Of a stretch of 64,000 nt of DNA, positions 14,301-24,260 are shown one piece after another. Within the stretch, counting starts at the first letter, position 1. The number at the start of each line of letters is the position of its first letter. The stretch is from Synaphobranchus kaupii (taxonomy: Eukaryota > Chordata > Actinopteri > Anguilliformes > Synaphobranchidae). The position numbers and the translations under genes were made by a program. The stretch covers positions 20,559,218-20,623,217 of the forward strand of contig CM056391.1 in assembly GCA_029718625.1 (NCBI GenBank). Reading direction: 5' to 3'. Under the pieces are notes generated by a model. The model made no database searches. It worked only from the letters and a program-made list of their open reading frames with translations, and was not told where the DNA came from.

Positions 14301-17300
14301 AACAAACGGCTTAGTAACTGTCCCTGCTAACTGAATCAATTGTTGTAGGAAACACCCACATGCTGTACCTTGAATAGACCACAGAATCTTGCATATTGTA
14401 GTACTAACATCGGAAGGGCCTGATTTACTAAGACCTTTAGCGGGTGCAAAACCATTCAGCAGACGCAAAACCAATAACATGACCAATGATTGGGCATGGT
14501 ATTTGTTTTGCACCAATCATTGGTCATGTTATTGGTTTTGCGTGTGCTAAAAGTCTTAGTAAATCGGGCCCAAAGTCACTATAATTCACTGTGAAAGTCA
14601 GGCCACAAATTCCGCAAGGAGAAACTTCCTACAGCTGTTCTTTCATGTCACACGTATTTAATAAGCCTGTATTAGATCTCGAAAGTTATTCCTGCGATAT
14701 AATAAGTACATGAACCAAATGGAGCTTAAGCCTAGGAAAGGTCAAATGAAATGAAGGGTCAGCCTGTGAGTTAGCACCTGATGGTTTTACCGTGTGTTCT
14801 CCTGCTAGTCGGCACAACCACCCCGTTTCACAGCAAGGACTCTGGCAACAAGGCGTCAGGGCTGAAGGGCCAGGCCTACGCCGGGCCCCACAACATGCTG
14901 GACTCCAGCGCTCCCAGGCTGAAGAGGGGGAAGGAGAGGGAGCTCCCCAAAGTGAAGAGGCCCACTGCACTGAAAAAGGTGAGCAGCAGGGGGCTGTGTG
15001 GAGCGCAGGGGATAAGCAGTCCGTGGGTCAGTGGTTAGAGAGCCGCGCCCTGCACCTGCGGCCTTGGGTTCGGATCCATAGCGGGGAACCAGGCCAGTGA
15101 GCCGATTTAGCACGGGGATTTAGCTCAACTACACAAGCAGATGTATAAATAGCTGAAATTATAAATTGTGAGTCACTCTGATTGAGCAACTGACAGCATG
15201 GTATTAGAAGGCTGGGAGCAGATGTTGAATAAAATCACACTCCAGTGGCATTAACAGTGACTCATCTGTTGGAAAGTTGTGACTTTACAGAATAATCCGC
15301 AATGAACAAATCCCTTTATAGTTGAAAGGTGATTGAAAAATGGGCCAATGTATACGGTGTTTTTTTTTTTTTATGCATTCATTAATGGCAGTGCATTGAT
15401 ATTAGATTGGCTACAATGGATAACACACTGGTGTTTAATGATTGCTGATTGTCAGTACTTCTGTCACTGTCACAACTCTGCTATATTGAAATTAAAGAGT
15501 TTCAAAAAAGTATGTCCCTCCATAATTCCAAAGCCGACATACCTCCAATCAAGCATTATTGATAAGTCACAAATGATATGAATCAGATCTGAGTGAAAGT
15601 CCATCCCTCTGTTCTCAGATCATTCTGAAAGAAAGGGAGGTGAAGAAGGGAAAATTCAGTCTGGACCAGGGCATGGTAGGACAGGAGGACCAGGCCGGTG
15701 AGGAGCTGCACTTTGCGGATGACTTGCCCAGAGAGGGCGTGTCCCAAGAGGGTGAGCAGCGAGGACGAGGCCTTATATTTTGCATGTTTTTCCCCGCTTT
15801 GCAAAAACCTCATAGTGCAAAAGCTACTGCTACTTGAGGAGATATGCCTATTCTCTCAGCCACTGAACGCGCTTCATCTCTCCCCTGTCGTTTTGCAGAC
15901 AACAGTCTGAGCATGCCCAGTGATGCCTCGCTGTCGCCAGCCAGTCAGAACTCCCCGTACAGCATCACGCCCGTCTCCCAGGGCTCGCCCGCCAGCTCGG
16001 GGATTGGGAGCCCCATGGCCGCCTCCGCCATCACCAAGATCCACAGCCGGAGGTTTCGAGAGTGAGTCCACCAGCTCCGCTCCTACGACTGGGACCTCCG
16101 CCTCTTATCCATTCACTCTGTAAACAAGGGATCGGTTTTATCTGTGCATCGTTAAGCACAGCAAGCATTCTCCGCTGAAAAAAAAAAACCCAGGGAAAGT
16201 CTTTGGTCAGATGTACCGAGCATTTCTAAATTGGCCCAAGTGAACTTACTGCTTACTGGGTATGCTCTAGCTAAGCCCTTTCCCTGTTTCATTTTCAAAG
16301 CTTTAATGTATTTCAGGGTACCTGACATACTTTCAAACTCTAAACTGTATAAATAATAAGATATCTTGGATATATGTAATATTTCAGTGAAATACCCACT
16401 GGTATTCGGTAGGTTTTAGGTAGTTGAAGAATCACCACAGCGAGCAAATTAAAATCTATTTTTACATGCATGTCATCCTCAGTTGTTTCATCTTTGTTTT
16501 CCTAGCTGGTGTTCAGTGCAATTAACTCTACAGCAAACTGAAATTGCAAAAGATGGTTAACAGTTTTGGGAGAGGAGGAGAAAATGGATTTCACTCAAAT
16601 TCCTTGCCCACCCGAGTAGCAAAAAATATATCCAAGAACTAAGACGTCCTCTGTGAAGATTAATAGGCTCTTTTAAGGAAGGTCTATACAATACCGGATT
16701 GTACAGTGTATGGTACAAGCACACTGCACATTGCTCTGTTCTCCGTACAATGTATGCCACCCTTTACAGACAGGCCTTTGTTGTCCAAAAAGTCAGCCGC
16801 AGTAAGCACATTGTCCCAGCCTACCCGCGTCTTACAGATCCTGCATTTTAACAGCTTCTCCCCTCCCACGGCTTCTATACCCACACCACTCCCCACATTC
16901 ATTGTATTTATTGTGCTGGTTGAGGTTAACCATCTTGTTTATGCTCTTTCATGTGGATTATTTGACGGCACTTCTTAATACCGCGCCTTTGTGTGCGTCT
17001 GGCTGTGTGTGCGTCTATCTCTTTCTTCATGCGCGCGTGTGTGGTTTGTGTATGTGTGGGCGCGTTTATGTTTGTGCGTGCGTGTGCGTGAATGCCTGCA
17101 TGCATGTGCGTGCGCGCATGTCCTAGGTACTGTAACCAGGTGCTGAACAAGGAGATAGACGAGAGCGTGACGCTGCTGCTGCAGGAGCTGGTGCGCTTTC
17201 AGGAGCGCGTTTACCAGAAGGACCCCGCCAAGGCCAAGTCCAAGCGCAGACTGGTGATGGGGCTGCGAGAGGTCACCAAGCACATGAAGCTCCTCAAGAT

Positions 17301-20300
17301 CAAATGCGTCGTCATATCGCCCAACTGTGAGAAGATTCAGTCCAAAGGTGAGGGGTCACCCATGCCTCACGCAGCACAGTGCTGCTAACATGGTAGGATT
17401 GGGTAACACGGTCTCCCTCATAGCTGAAACATTGCTATATATTGATAATGAATAACATTCACATTTAAAGGAAAATTGCAGTCAAATATTGAACCTGGTC
17501 CTGTCAACTGCCAGCCAGAGCTTCCCATTAGTGACTAAAAATTAATATAAAACCCTGCGGGGGGCGGGGGGCGGGGGGGCGGGGGGCGGGGGGGGGGGGG
17601 CATTTTCTCCATGGATAGCTGTGGATCGAGATCAGGGTCAGGGGAACGCCCCGAATAGTCAAGTAGGAATACTTATTCCTAATCTGGTATTCAGCTGTTG
17701 CTAACCTTGTATTCCACATAATCTATTAGCTGTGTAATTGCCACCATGTTTAATATGTGCCCTGCTGCATATAAAGAAACATATTATTTACTTTATTAAT
17801 ATCTGTGATTTTACATCCTGCCACTAGAGGGCAAATCAAATCAATATTTATTTATATAGTGCATTTTCACAACTAGTTCACAGAAAAACCCAGCCTAAAC
17901 CCCCACAAGAGCAAGCCAAAGGCAACAGTGGCAAGGAAAACCTCCCTGGTGTAACTAGGAAGAAACCTTGGGAGGAACCAGACTCCAGGGGGGAACCCAT
18001 CCTCCTCTGGTCAGCTCAGGGTCTAGGTCTTAATGACCAGCATGGTCAAAGCAGCCAATGTCCATGTTAATAGAAGTAGCAGCAGCTAGATGACAGCCCA
18101 GATGTGGTGGCAATGATGGTGGGGAACCGGGCGCCAATGGCAGCAGGAGCAGTGGGCAGTGGTGGTGAGGAGGGGAGGGGCAAGCAGCGACGGAGAGGAA
18201 GCCGGAGAGGAAGTCCAGTCGACAGCAACTCTCGAGATGCGGGGCATAAGCCTCGCTGGCAGAATGTAGAAAAAAGAGAGCGAAAACAGTTAGGCAATAG
18301 AGCAGCAGGAGCACCAACTTGGGGAGGGGCTGGTTGGACAAGTGCCCCCGCCAGGAGTGATCTATAGCTGCAAACTATGAAGGCAGAGTTTGAGAACCCA
18401 TCCAGTCATGAGAGGGAAATCAATCCTACCCACCTATCAAGAGCCAGCCCAGGAAGGTGGGGTCACAGCTGTTGACAGGTGACGGTAAGGAAAGGATGCC
18501 ACCCCACATTACTCTATGGCTAAAGGCTTCTCTGGTCCTGTCTCCAGACTACAAGTCGTTATAAGCCTGATCATAGAGGTGCGCTTTTAATCTAGACTTA
18601 AATATTGAGACTGTCTGATTCCCTTATAAATTTTGGTAGGGTGTTCCACAGTAGTGGCGCTCTGTAGTAGAAAGCTCTACCACCCCTCAAGTTTAGATAT
18701 TCTAGGGACTACTAAGTAGCCTGCGTCTTGGGAACGAAGTGATCTTTTCGGCTTATACGGTAAAAGCAGATTACATGTATACACTGGCGCAAGTCCATTT
18801 AAAGCTTTAAAGGTCAAAAGAAAAACCTTAAGGTCTATCCTATACTTAATTGGTAGCCAATGAAGTGATGCTAGCACTGGGGGGTTTGGGGCACTAAGCA
18901 CGGCGCAACGTCCAAATGGGCTGAACCTAGTCTATTCATTAATTATAGGTGTGTCTTGGGCGTGACATGCAATAACCAATCAAAATGTCATATCCTATTC
19001 CCTTTAAAAGCCTGTTTTCCACCTTAGCGGATTGCTTATGATGGCGAAACAGACATGCTCGTGCGTGTTTAGTGCGATCAAGGAATAGGCTATATGGATC
19101 AATAGTAGCCTATGATCAATATTATTCGGGCTAACCATTATGAGTTCCCGGTAATTCCTGACAGTGCTGTTTACAAAATATATGCGGTTAAATTTCGTTA
19201 AAAGCACCTGCAACAGCTGAGAATAAACGACCAATTGCTTCCGTCTCACCTTAGAAACCGCCAAATTAGCCTGCTTGTTTAAAGAATTTTGTTTGATTAT
19301 GCAATTAACTAATGTTCAAGCTTCATCCGAAGTTCATTAGGCTACCTGCATTCTAATTTTGATTAATAACATAAATAATGTTATTTTGCCTTAATGATGA
19401 CACTAAATACAATAAATCTGTCAGGTAGGCAACTCATAGGTTCAGCATATTTTCCCTTGTTTTATAATTTCCTGCTTATGGAAATGTGACCAACCTGTTT
19501 TACTGGTAGCGTAATACTTTAAAACGATCCACTTTCCCAGGAAGACCGTGAGAAGTGTGATTTACAGCAGGGGAAACAGACCTGCTCCTGCGCACATGCA
19601 GATAATGGAATTAAAATTAATTGTGTAACGTGCTGCAAATTTAGTTTCTAATTAGACGCTTAGTTCTCTTTAAAATCTTTTGTTCAGTTATGGAATAACA
19701 AGTGAAATCAGCGGGGTTTTAATAAGCTGAGGGTATGGAAACCTTGTCACTAATTTAAAAAATATGAAGGACGAAGAATAGCTAAGGTTACAATTCAGTT
19801 AACATGATGACATTTATCTCCGTTTTTTAACCATAGGCTATCGAAAAAACCTTATGCACAGCGAGTCCACTGTAGCCTAGGCTATTTGAAAAACAATAAA
19901 AGCAATATTCACTGGACAAGGTTTTGAACTTTTTTCAGTCACAAACCATTCTATTTACTTACAGGCTGTATTCCTAGATAAATGGCTGTATTGTAATGAC
20001 ATCTGAAGCACATTTTCAGAACTGAAATGTCCGTCTATTGCAGTGCGCGAGTTTTCCATTGAATGACAATTCACGCATTAGGTGCAAATGACAATTCGCG
20101 CATTAGGCTTGATATAGGTGTTATCAGCTTTTTTTAAATGGATAGCCATTGTCCCGTACCATTGCACATCGCCTGGATGTTGATGGAGTGGGCTGAGAGC
20201 AGTGTTATGTGGCATCGTTTCCCTTCGCTGAGGGAAAGGTATGTGGACCTATGGAACCTTTTATTATTATGCATTTTTGATATAGCCCACACAATAATAA

Positions 20301-23148
20301 TATTTCACATTGTGATCTAGATATTTTAGTCATGCTTGTGCGCGCCCCTGTGTGTAACAGACAGAAGGATACGCGCGTTGTGCACACGCCTATGTAGACG
20401 CACTTATATGCGCTGTTAAAATAACATATAAACAACTGCGACATGACTTTAGACCAGGTTTGTGGTGGTTCTAGCGCAAGCGCTTTCTGCTGGCTCAAGA
20501 TAGCAATACGCCAAAAATAATCCTGGCCACTCCTCATCTTAAGACCAACACGCCCAGTTCACTTGCAACGGGCGCAAGTATTCATGGTAGTTAAAGGACG
20601 TAAGCGTTAGGCATTATAATGAACCTAGCGCCGGGTGTAAGATAGCAAAGACACTTGCGTTTGGGTTAGCGCCGCTTTGCGCCGGGTGTAAGATAGGGCC
20701 CCAGGTCTCTAATAGCTTCAATCTTCTGATTGAAAAAATTCATGAAATCATTACTGCTGTAAATGAAGGGGTAAGTTGAAAATTCTGATGATGGTTTTTT
20801 TAGTCAAATTGTCCACAGTACTAAACAAAAATTTTGGGTTGCATTTGTTTTGTTCAATTAATTTAGAGAAAAAGGCAGATCTAGTGGATGCAAGAGCTTG
20901 CTTGTACTGGAGGAGGCTATCTTTCCATGCAAGATGAAATACTTCTAGTTTAGCTGACCGCCATTTTCACTCCAGTTTTCTTGTGGACTGCTTCAGGGCA
21001 CGGGTGGTGTCATTGTACCAGGGAGTACGGTTTTTTCCGACAAAACTTTCTTCTTTTTAGAGAGGCAACCATATCAAGGGTGCTTCTGAGAGTTAAACTT
21101 AACTGATTAGTTAATTCATCCAGCGATACTTCAGTGGTATTTTCTTTGCTTGAAAGGAATGATTCCGGAAGCATGTTTATAAATTCTATTTGGAATTTTT
21201 CAAAAGTAATAAGGAAATGATCAGATAATACAGGGTTATGGGGTGCAACAGTAAGATTCATAACATTGATACCATAGGATTGTTTGGTCAATAATAGAGG
21301 CAAAGGTGGTTCCTAGGGGATCACCCTGTTTATCCACATGTATGTTAAAATCACCAACAATCACAACCTTATCTGCCGAAATTGCAAGGCAAGACAAACT
21401 CAGCAAATTCTATTAGAAAAGCTGAATAGGGCCCAGGTGGTCTGTAAACAGACAATGGGAAAAAGGACTGCATGCTATCACTTATTTTAGCTAGGTCATG
21501 CTGTCCACAATTCATAGAAAGAACTTCAAAAGATGAGAACCCCCTCTTCCTCACTGGTGCGATACCTGAGTACTTAAAAAAAACCTATAGAAGACGCTTC
21601 ATTAAGTGCGACACATTCACCAGGTCTTAGTCAAGTTTCAGTCAGACACAGTACTGGTTAATTTACATTTCTCTTGGATAAAATCAACTGTAAATGATTG
21701 TAAAAATGAGGTGGGCACACCTTGGACTGCACAGCTTGGTAATGTGACAAACCTCTCTTTCACTTCATCAGGCGGTCTGGATGAAGCCCTGTACAACGTC
21801 ATCGCTATGGCCCAAGAGCAGGAGATCCCCTTTGTTTTTGCACTAGGTCGGAAAGCTTTGGGCCGCTGTGTCAACAAACTGGTCCCCGTCAGTGTCGTGG
21901 GCATCTTCAACTTCTCTGGAGCCGAGGTGGGTTGGACGTGCCGACGCAAAGCATATTTACTTTCACATCTAAACTATAAAAATGGGTACAAACGAGGAAA
22001 ATAAAGTCTTCATGCCACTGTGGCAGTACTGTAATACGAGTTGTATTTCCATGTGCACCTGGATGATTCTGAAGGAATTGTCAAGCTGTAAGTCACAAGG
22101 TTCTGCCCCGCGGGTGAAATCCCTGTGTCTGATAGGAGCGCTCTCTGTCTTTGTCTCAGGGGCTGTTCAGTAGGCTGGTGTTGCTGACCGAGGAGGCCAG
22201 GAAGGCCTACAAGGACATGGTGTCTGCGCTGGAGCAGGAGCAAGCCGAGGAGGCCCTTAAGAACGTGAAGAAGGTCACGCACCACATGGGCCACTCGCGG
22301 AACCCCTCGGCCGCAAGCGCCATCTCCTTCTGCAGTGTCATCTCCGAACCCATCTCCGAGGTTAATGAGAAGGAGTACGGTAAGATTCAAATGTTTGCCT
22401 GTACTGCCTTCCACATCCCTCCATACCAGTATCTACCCGCAGTAAATGCCCCACTGATCAGGCAGCAAACTGCAACCAATCATTTAGCTTCTGCTCTTCT
22501 GTTCTCTCTTCAGAAACCAACTGGAGGAACATGGTGGAGACATCGGATGGTCTGGAAGCTGCGGAGAGCGATGGGCAGCCGTGCAGCACGGTGGCGGCCA
22601 GGGAGACCGCGGCGGGGGCCCAAAAGGAAGACGACGGCCCCTCCGCCCCCATGCCCGCGACCCCCAGTCTGACTATAACTCCTGCTTCTGTGGCCCCCCA
22701 ACACGGGAAAGCCGGTGCCCCGGCTGAGAAGGAGGAGGGCAAGACGGATGACCGGCTGGAGTGGGCCTCCCAGCAGAGCACGGAGACGGGTTCTCTGGAC
22801 GGGAGCTGCCGGGACCTCCTCAACTCCTCCATCACCAGCACCACCAGCACTCTGGTGCCAGGCATGCTGGAGGAGGCTGATGAGGAGGAGGAGGATGAAG
22901 ACGAGGAGGAGGACTACACCCCGGGGCCCATCTCCGTGGAGGTGCCCCTCAGCAGCAGGATCGACTCCTGGGTCTCGGAGACGCTGGAGAACCTCCAGTT
23001 GGGCAAGAGTCAGGACAGTACGGAGGAAGAGGAGGAGGAAGAGGTTGGCGGACACAGCGATGAAGAAGGGTTGGATTCTGCCGAGCTGGCTGATCCTGGA
23101 CTGGAACGCAATGACCAACCATTGGAGCCCAAGAGCATCCCATGTTGA
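8211..23148 (+). CDS. secisbp2l: SECIS-binding protein 2-like, 17 coding exons, 5' partial
   Basis: Paralogue of SBP2, the protein that binds SECIS hairpins in selenoprotein mRNAs and supports UGA-to-selenocysteine recoding on the ribosome. The role of SECISBP2L itself is less settled; it binds SECIS RNA in vitro. Spliced exons give 3279 nt, 1092 codons plus stop, with all phases consistent, close to the vertebrate length of about 1100. In the partial protein, residues about 425-595 hold the SID-type segment (PKRAKSQRKKALAAALATAQ, then IILKE at 585). Residues about 725-825 form the L7Ae/kink-turn RNA-binding domain (RRLVMGLREVTKHMK, VISPNCEKIQSKGG, IPFVFALGRKALGR), and the C-terminus is rich in Glu/Asp. 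The first exon (expected Met plus about 7 residues) is not identified. SHC4 follows on the same strand. Confidence 0.96.
9367..9691 (+). CDS. secisbp2l: SECISBP2L coding exon 3
   Basis: Acceptor cccatcag, donor gtaaga. Encodes the Tyr/Pro-rich N-terminal region (QLPLYNGDMRWQQPN, then YAYYQIMPAPCAPMMGFY). Low complexity, with no catalytic motif. Phase matches exon 2 and ends in phase 0. Confidence 0.93.
9832..9961 (+). CDS. secisbp2l: SECISBP2L coding exon 4
   Basis: Acceptor ctccctcag, donor gtaact. Encodes a basic stretch (RNKRPPMRSVAVQKE) followed by the conserved KTVLLVDAAQQT. Ends one base into an Asp codon completed by the next exon. Confidence 0.92.
11318..11375 (+). repeat. SINE 3' tail
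   Basis: Contains 'ctctggataagagcgtctgc', then 'caaatgac', followed by three taaatg-type tandem units. This is the classic 3' tail of fish SINEs. The body upstream is not recognisable. It lies 200 bp before SECISBP2L exon 5. Confidence 0.65.
11576..11829 (+). CDS. secisbp2l: SECISBP2L coding exon 5
   Basis: Acceptor tgcttcag, donor gtaatc. Carries the basic KNKARRRRT cluster (possible nuclear localisation) and the very conserved SEADIDSDSGYCSPKH motif. A longer reading frame (11374-12048) runs through both flanking introns, but the phases require these splice sites. Confidence 0.92.
12137..12161 (+). CDS. secisbp2l: SECISBP2L coding exon 6 (25-nt microexon)
   Basis: Only 25 nt, between acceptor ttccgaag and donor gtaggc, encoding GVEAGVMT plus one base. 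It is required to bridge exon 5 (ending in phase 0) and exon 7 (starting two bases into a codon), so its inclusion is supported by phase as well as by alignment to the family. Confidence 0.82.
12253..12362 (+). CDS. secisbp2l: SECISBP2L coding exon 7
   Basis: Acceptor tggcacag, donor gtaaaa. Encodes AVSWVNVASQATQKSW onward, matching the family's Trp-containing central linker. Ends in phase 0. Confidence 0.92.
12612..12761 (+). CDS. secisbp2l: SECISBP2L coding exon 8
   Basis: Acceptor tccttag, donor gtgggg. Exactly 50 codons. Contains HGRGCSTSSERGSG and ends LNTEPLYFE, the conserved boundary just before the variable acidic linker. Confidence 0.92.
12948..13037 (+). CDS. secisbp2l: SECISBP2L coding exon 9
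   Basis: Acceptor tccgttag, donor gtgaga. Thirty codons of poorly conserved linker (DEDEFPVLVPGG onward). Supported mainly by its phase, its splice sites and its position between two strongly conserved exons. Confidence 0.85.
13204..13371 (+). CDS. secisbp2l: SECISBP2L coding exon 10 (SECIS-interaction region)
   Basis: Acceptor cccacag, donor gtgtgt. Encodes ENLPENSPISIVQTPIPITT and the basic KRAKSQRKKALAAALATAQE block, which in SBP2 belongs to the SID that stabilises SECIS binding. Immediately followed by GT-rich simple sequence. Confidence 0.95.
13590..13790. repeat. GT-rich simple sequence before exon 11
   Basis: Degenerate (TG)n-like tract (gtgtgtttg, gtgtgtatatgcttg, gtgcgtgtgattgtgtg) ending about 20 bp before the exon 11 acceptor. 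It produces Cys/Val-rich spurious frames. Confidence 0.7.
13808..13949 (+). CDS. secisbp2l: SECISBP2L coding exon 11
   Basis: Acceptor ctgtag, donor gtaccc. Encodes KTPVQLDLGDMLAALEKQQQ, a conserved helical segment of the SID region. Ends one base into a Val codon. Confidence 0.95.
14416..14570. mobile_element. 155-bp hairpin MITE
   Basis: The terminal inverted repeats gggcctgatttactaagacc and its inverse match at about 24 of 26 positions. A second internal pair (caataacatgaccaatgatt and its inverse) makes almost the whole element a hairpin. There is no coding capacity. A related end (gtcgatttactaagatc) occurs at 40424. A PIF/Harbinger-like origin is a guess; the target duplication is unclear. 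Confidence 0.75.
14809..14978 (+). CDS. secisbp2l: SECISBP2L coding exon 12
   Basis: Acceptor ctgctag, donor gtgagc. Encodes a Lys-rich linker ending KRPTALKK. Its upstream intron holds the 14416-14570 MITE and its downstream intron a tRNA-type SINE. Confidence 0.92.
15012..15200 (+). mobile_element. tRNA-derived SINE
   Basis: The head has a Pol III A-box-like gtcagtggttagag and a B box gggttcggatcc, spaced as in tRNA. The tail includes 'gtgagtcactctgattgagc', related to other SINE tails in the window. The cloverleaf is degraded and the body extends well beyond tRNA length, so this is a SINE rather than a tRNA gene. Located in the intron after exon 12. Confidence 0.65.
15619..15751 (+). CDS. 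secisbp2l: SECISBP2L coding exon 13
   Basis: Acceptor gttctcag, donor gtgagc. Opens with IILKEREVKKG; the IILKE core is a functional part of the SID in SBP2. Ends with the acidic FADDLPREGVSQE. Confidence 0.94.
15899..16061 (+). CDS. secisbp2l: SECISBP2L coding exon 14
   Basis: Acceptor ttttgcag, donor gtgagt. Encodes a Ser/Pro-rich conserved block (DASLSPASQNSPY, GSPASSGIGSPMA) ending KIHSRRFRE, which leads into the RNA-binding domain. Confidence 0.95.
16985..17120. repeat. GT/GC-rich simple sequence before exon 15
   Basis: Degenerate (TG)n/(CG)n tract (gcgcgcgtgtgtggtttg, gcgtgcgtgtgcgtg) running up to the acceptor of exon 15. It occupies the polypyrimidine position, leaving only a weak tract (tcctag). 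Confidence 0.65.
17127..17347 (+). CDS. secisbp2l: SECISBP2L coding exon 15 (start of L7Ae domain)
   Basis: Acceptor gtcctag, donor gtgagg. Encodes YCNQVLNKEIDESVTLLLQE and the first half of the L7Ae fold (RRLVMGLREVTKHMKLLKIK, NCEKIQSKG). A GT-rich tract directly precedes the acceptor. The following intron is 4.4 kb and repeat-filled. Confidence 0.97.
17557..17600 (+). repeat. G-rich tract with G-quadruplex potential
   Basis: A run of G4-G13 blocks separated by single C residues, in the intron between exons 15 and 16. It has at least four G-runs of four or more on the sense strand. Confidence 0.85.
17832..18900 (-). mobile_element. CR1/L2-like LINE, 3' part
   Basis: On the minus strand, 18677-18901 encodes the C-terminal RT region (SLHWLPIKYRIDLKVFLLTF, KALNGLAP, SLRSQDAGYLVVPRISK) typical of fish CR1/L2-type LINEs. 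The rest is 3' UTR ending in an AT-rich tail (attgatttgatttg). It is antisense to SECISBP2L. The RT core is missing; the sequence is broken at 18900 by the DNA repeat that follows. Confidence 0.8.
18901..20702 (+). mobile_element. Non-autonomous DNA-transposon-like repeat, copy 1
   Basis: The right end reads gcgccgggtgtaagatagggccc and the left end starts inside the matching inverse (cggcgcaac), so the outer left terminus is lost. There is no transposase. A second copy in opposite orientation lies at 59582-61089 with shared blocks (for example the 'ggatagccattgtcccgtac' block and the 'ttattgtttttcaaata' block). This copy is free of the solo LTR found in copy 2 and shows its empty site. It interrupts the antisense LINE. 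Confidence 0.7.
20703..21720 (-). mobile_element. CR1/L2-like LINE, endonuclease part
   Basis: The minus strand reads an APE-endonuclease region with several frame breaks: an LTET-like motif near 21650, LNEAS near 21605, FEVL and YRPPGPYSAFLIEFAEF near 21430-21540, then the signature VIVGDFNIHVDKQGDP near 21310-21360, and PVLSDHFLITFE near 21200. It probably belongs to the same LINE as 17832-18900, now split by the DNA repeat with loss of the central RT. Confidence 0.8.
21772..21926 (+). CDS. secisbp2l: SECISBP2L coding exon 16 (L7Ae domain)
   Basis: Acceptor cttcatcag, donor gtgggt. Encodes GLDEALYNVIAMAQEQEIPF and FALGRKALGRCVNKLVPVSV, the second half of the L7Ae kink-turn-binding fold. 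The upstream antisense LINE ends only about 50 bp before this acceptor. Confidence 0.97.
22160..22379 (+). CDS. secisbp2l: SECISBP2L coding exon 17
   Basis: Acceptor tgtctcag, donor gtaaga. Encodes the end of the L7Ae domain (LFSRLVLLTEEARKAYKDM), a Glu/Ala-rich helix (ALEQEQAEEALKNVKK) and the conserved AASAISFCSVISEPISEV. Confidence 0.97.
22514..23148 (+). CDS. secisbp2l: SECISBP2L terminal coding exon
   Basis: Acceptor tctcttcag. Encodes ETNWRNMVETSDGLEA, then LEWASQQSTETGSLDGSCRD, a long Glu/Asp run (about 22870-22915) and a second acidic run (about 23020-23045). Terminates at TGA 23146-23148. Opposite-strand reading frames of up to 202 aa here are shadows of the acidic low-complexity coding sequence. 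Confidence 0.96.
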
Positions 23149-23249
23149 CAGGCTACCCCCCTCCCCTCCCGACGAACCAGCGGCTCACCCTCCTGAGGAG
23201 GCGTCTAACTCTGCTGTGACAGGAGCTGTGTTATCTCAGGAATCCTGCA

Positions 23250-23325
23250 GACACCAACCACAGACTAACCAACCAAACACCCAACCAAACAAACAACCAA
23301 CCAGCTCACCAACCAACCCACCAAT
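23250..23325. repeat. (CCAA)n microsatellite in 3' UTR
   Basis: Repeated aaccaaccaaac / ccaacc units, degenerate in length. It lies 100 bp after the SECISBP2L stop codon and is likely variable between individuals. Confidence 0.85.
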
Positions 23326-24225
23326 TATCTTCATTCTTTTGTGTGTTGAAGTCATTTTCATAACGCCATTGTCAACGGAAAACTGTTCTGTTAGCTCCCT
23401 CTAGCACCCCCACAGAAACGTTTCCTAAATGCTTTCGAATGACAGCTGTGGGAATGAGTAATTCTTCGAAGTTCTAAATTGCTCAAATGAGTAAGAGGTC
23501 GTGCCCACTTAATTTGTCGAATATTTCAATACGGCACTCTCATCCCAACATTCCATTCTGTCAACCCTCTGGCTGCACAATTCTGCCCACCACTCCACAT
23601 ATCTGCCAAGAACACTGGGGATTGGCAGGAGGGGAAACTCTGAAAAGGAGATTCCCCCCTTTTCATTGGTTTAGAACTTGGCTCCACCCTCCCCCATTAC
23701 CTCCAGTGTGTAGTGCTCAAAGGCTGCAGCATAAAGCTGATGAAAGCTGTGCTCTTAAATCATGATACTGTTGAGCGATTCATAACTGTACTTTACACAT
23801 TCATTTATTTATATGGGTCTTCCAGAAGGTAACGCCCTACTTTTTTTTTCCCTTGCAGAAAAATATATTGATGAAATGAAAATTAATCTGTAGGACTATG
23901 GAACTTGGCAACCAGAAGTGGGAAAGATAAATCTTGAAACACCAACATTGATTGTTCCCTATGGCTTTTTTTTTAAATGTGGGACTTTACTTTCTGGGTG
24001 ACTTAATTCATTAAGTACTCTTTTTCTTCTTTCTTTAGGGTATTGATTCTGACTCCGCATAGACTAAATCAGTGTTTGCGCTGTATATTCTATTGATCTC
24101 TGGAAATATACAGTAAACCTACATTGTAAAGAATTAGAAGCCAACCATCTTAAGAACAAAAATTTTTTTTTTGGTGGTTCTCAAAACTTTTTCTTTATTT
24201 CCGCATTTCATTTTCTTAAACTGAA

Positions 24226-24231
24226 AATAAA
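24226..24231 (+). terminator. Candidate polyadenylation signal, SECISBP2L
   Basis: Canonical AATAAA about 1.08 kb after the stop codon, followed by an AT-rich stretch. It is the first canonical hexamer after the stop that I noticed. Confidence 0.4.
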
Positions 24232-24260
24232 TTTAAAGTGATATTACAGGACTCAAGGAA

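Larger units (their letters stand above)
23149..24260 (+). other. SECISBP2L 3' UTR (minimum extent)
   Basis: Non-coding sequence after the stop codon. It has a CCAA-type simple repeat (23250-23325), T-runs and a canonical AATAAA at 24226-24231. A longer UTR is possible (another AATAAA at 26204-26209). The true end cannot be set without transcript data. Confidence 0.55.

Noticed and set aside
15012..15090. tRNA gene
   Set aside because: Has A- and B-box-like motifs but no intact cloverleaf and continues into a SINE body and tail.
22510..23118. 202-residue minus-strand ORF
   Set aside because: Shadow of the GC-rich acidic terminal SECISBP2L exon; no recognisable domain.
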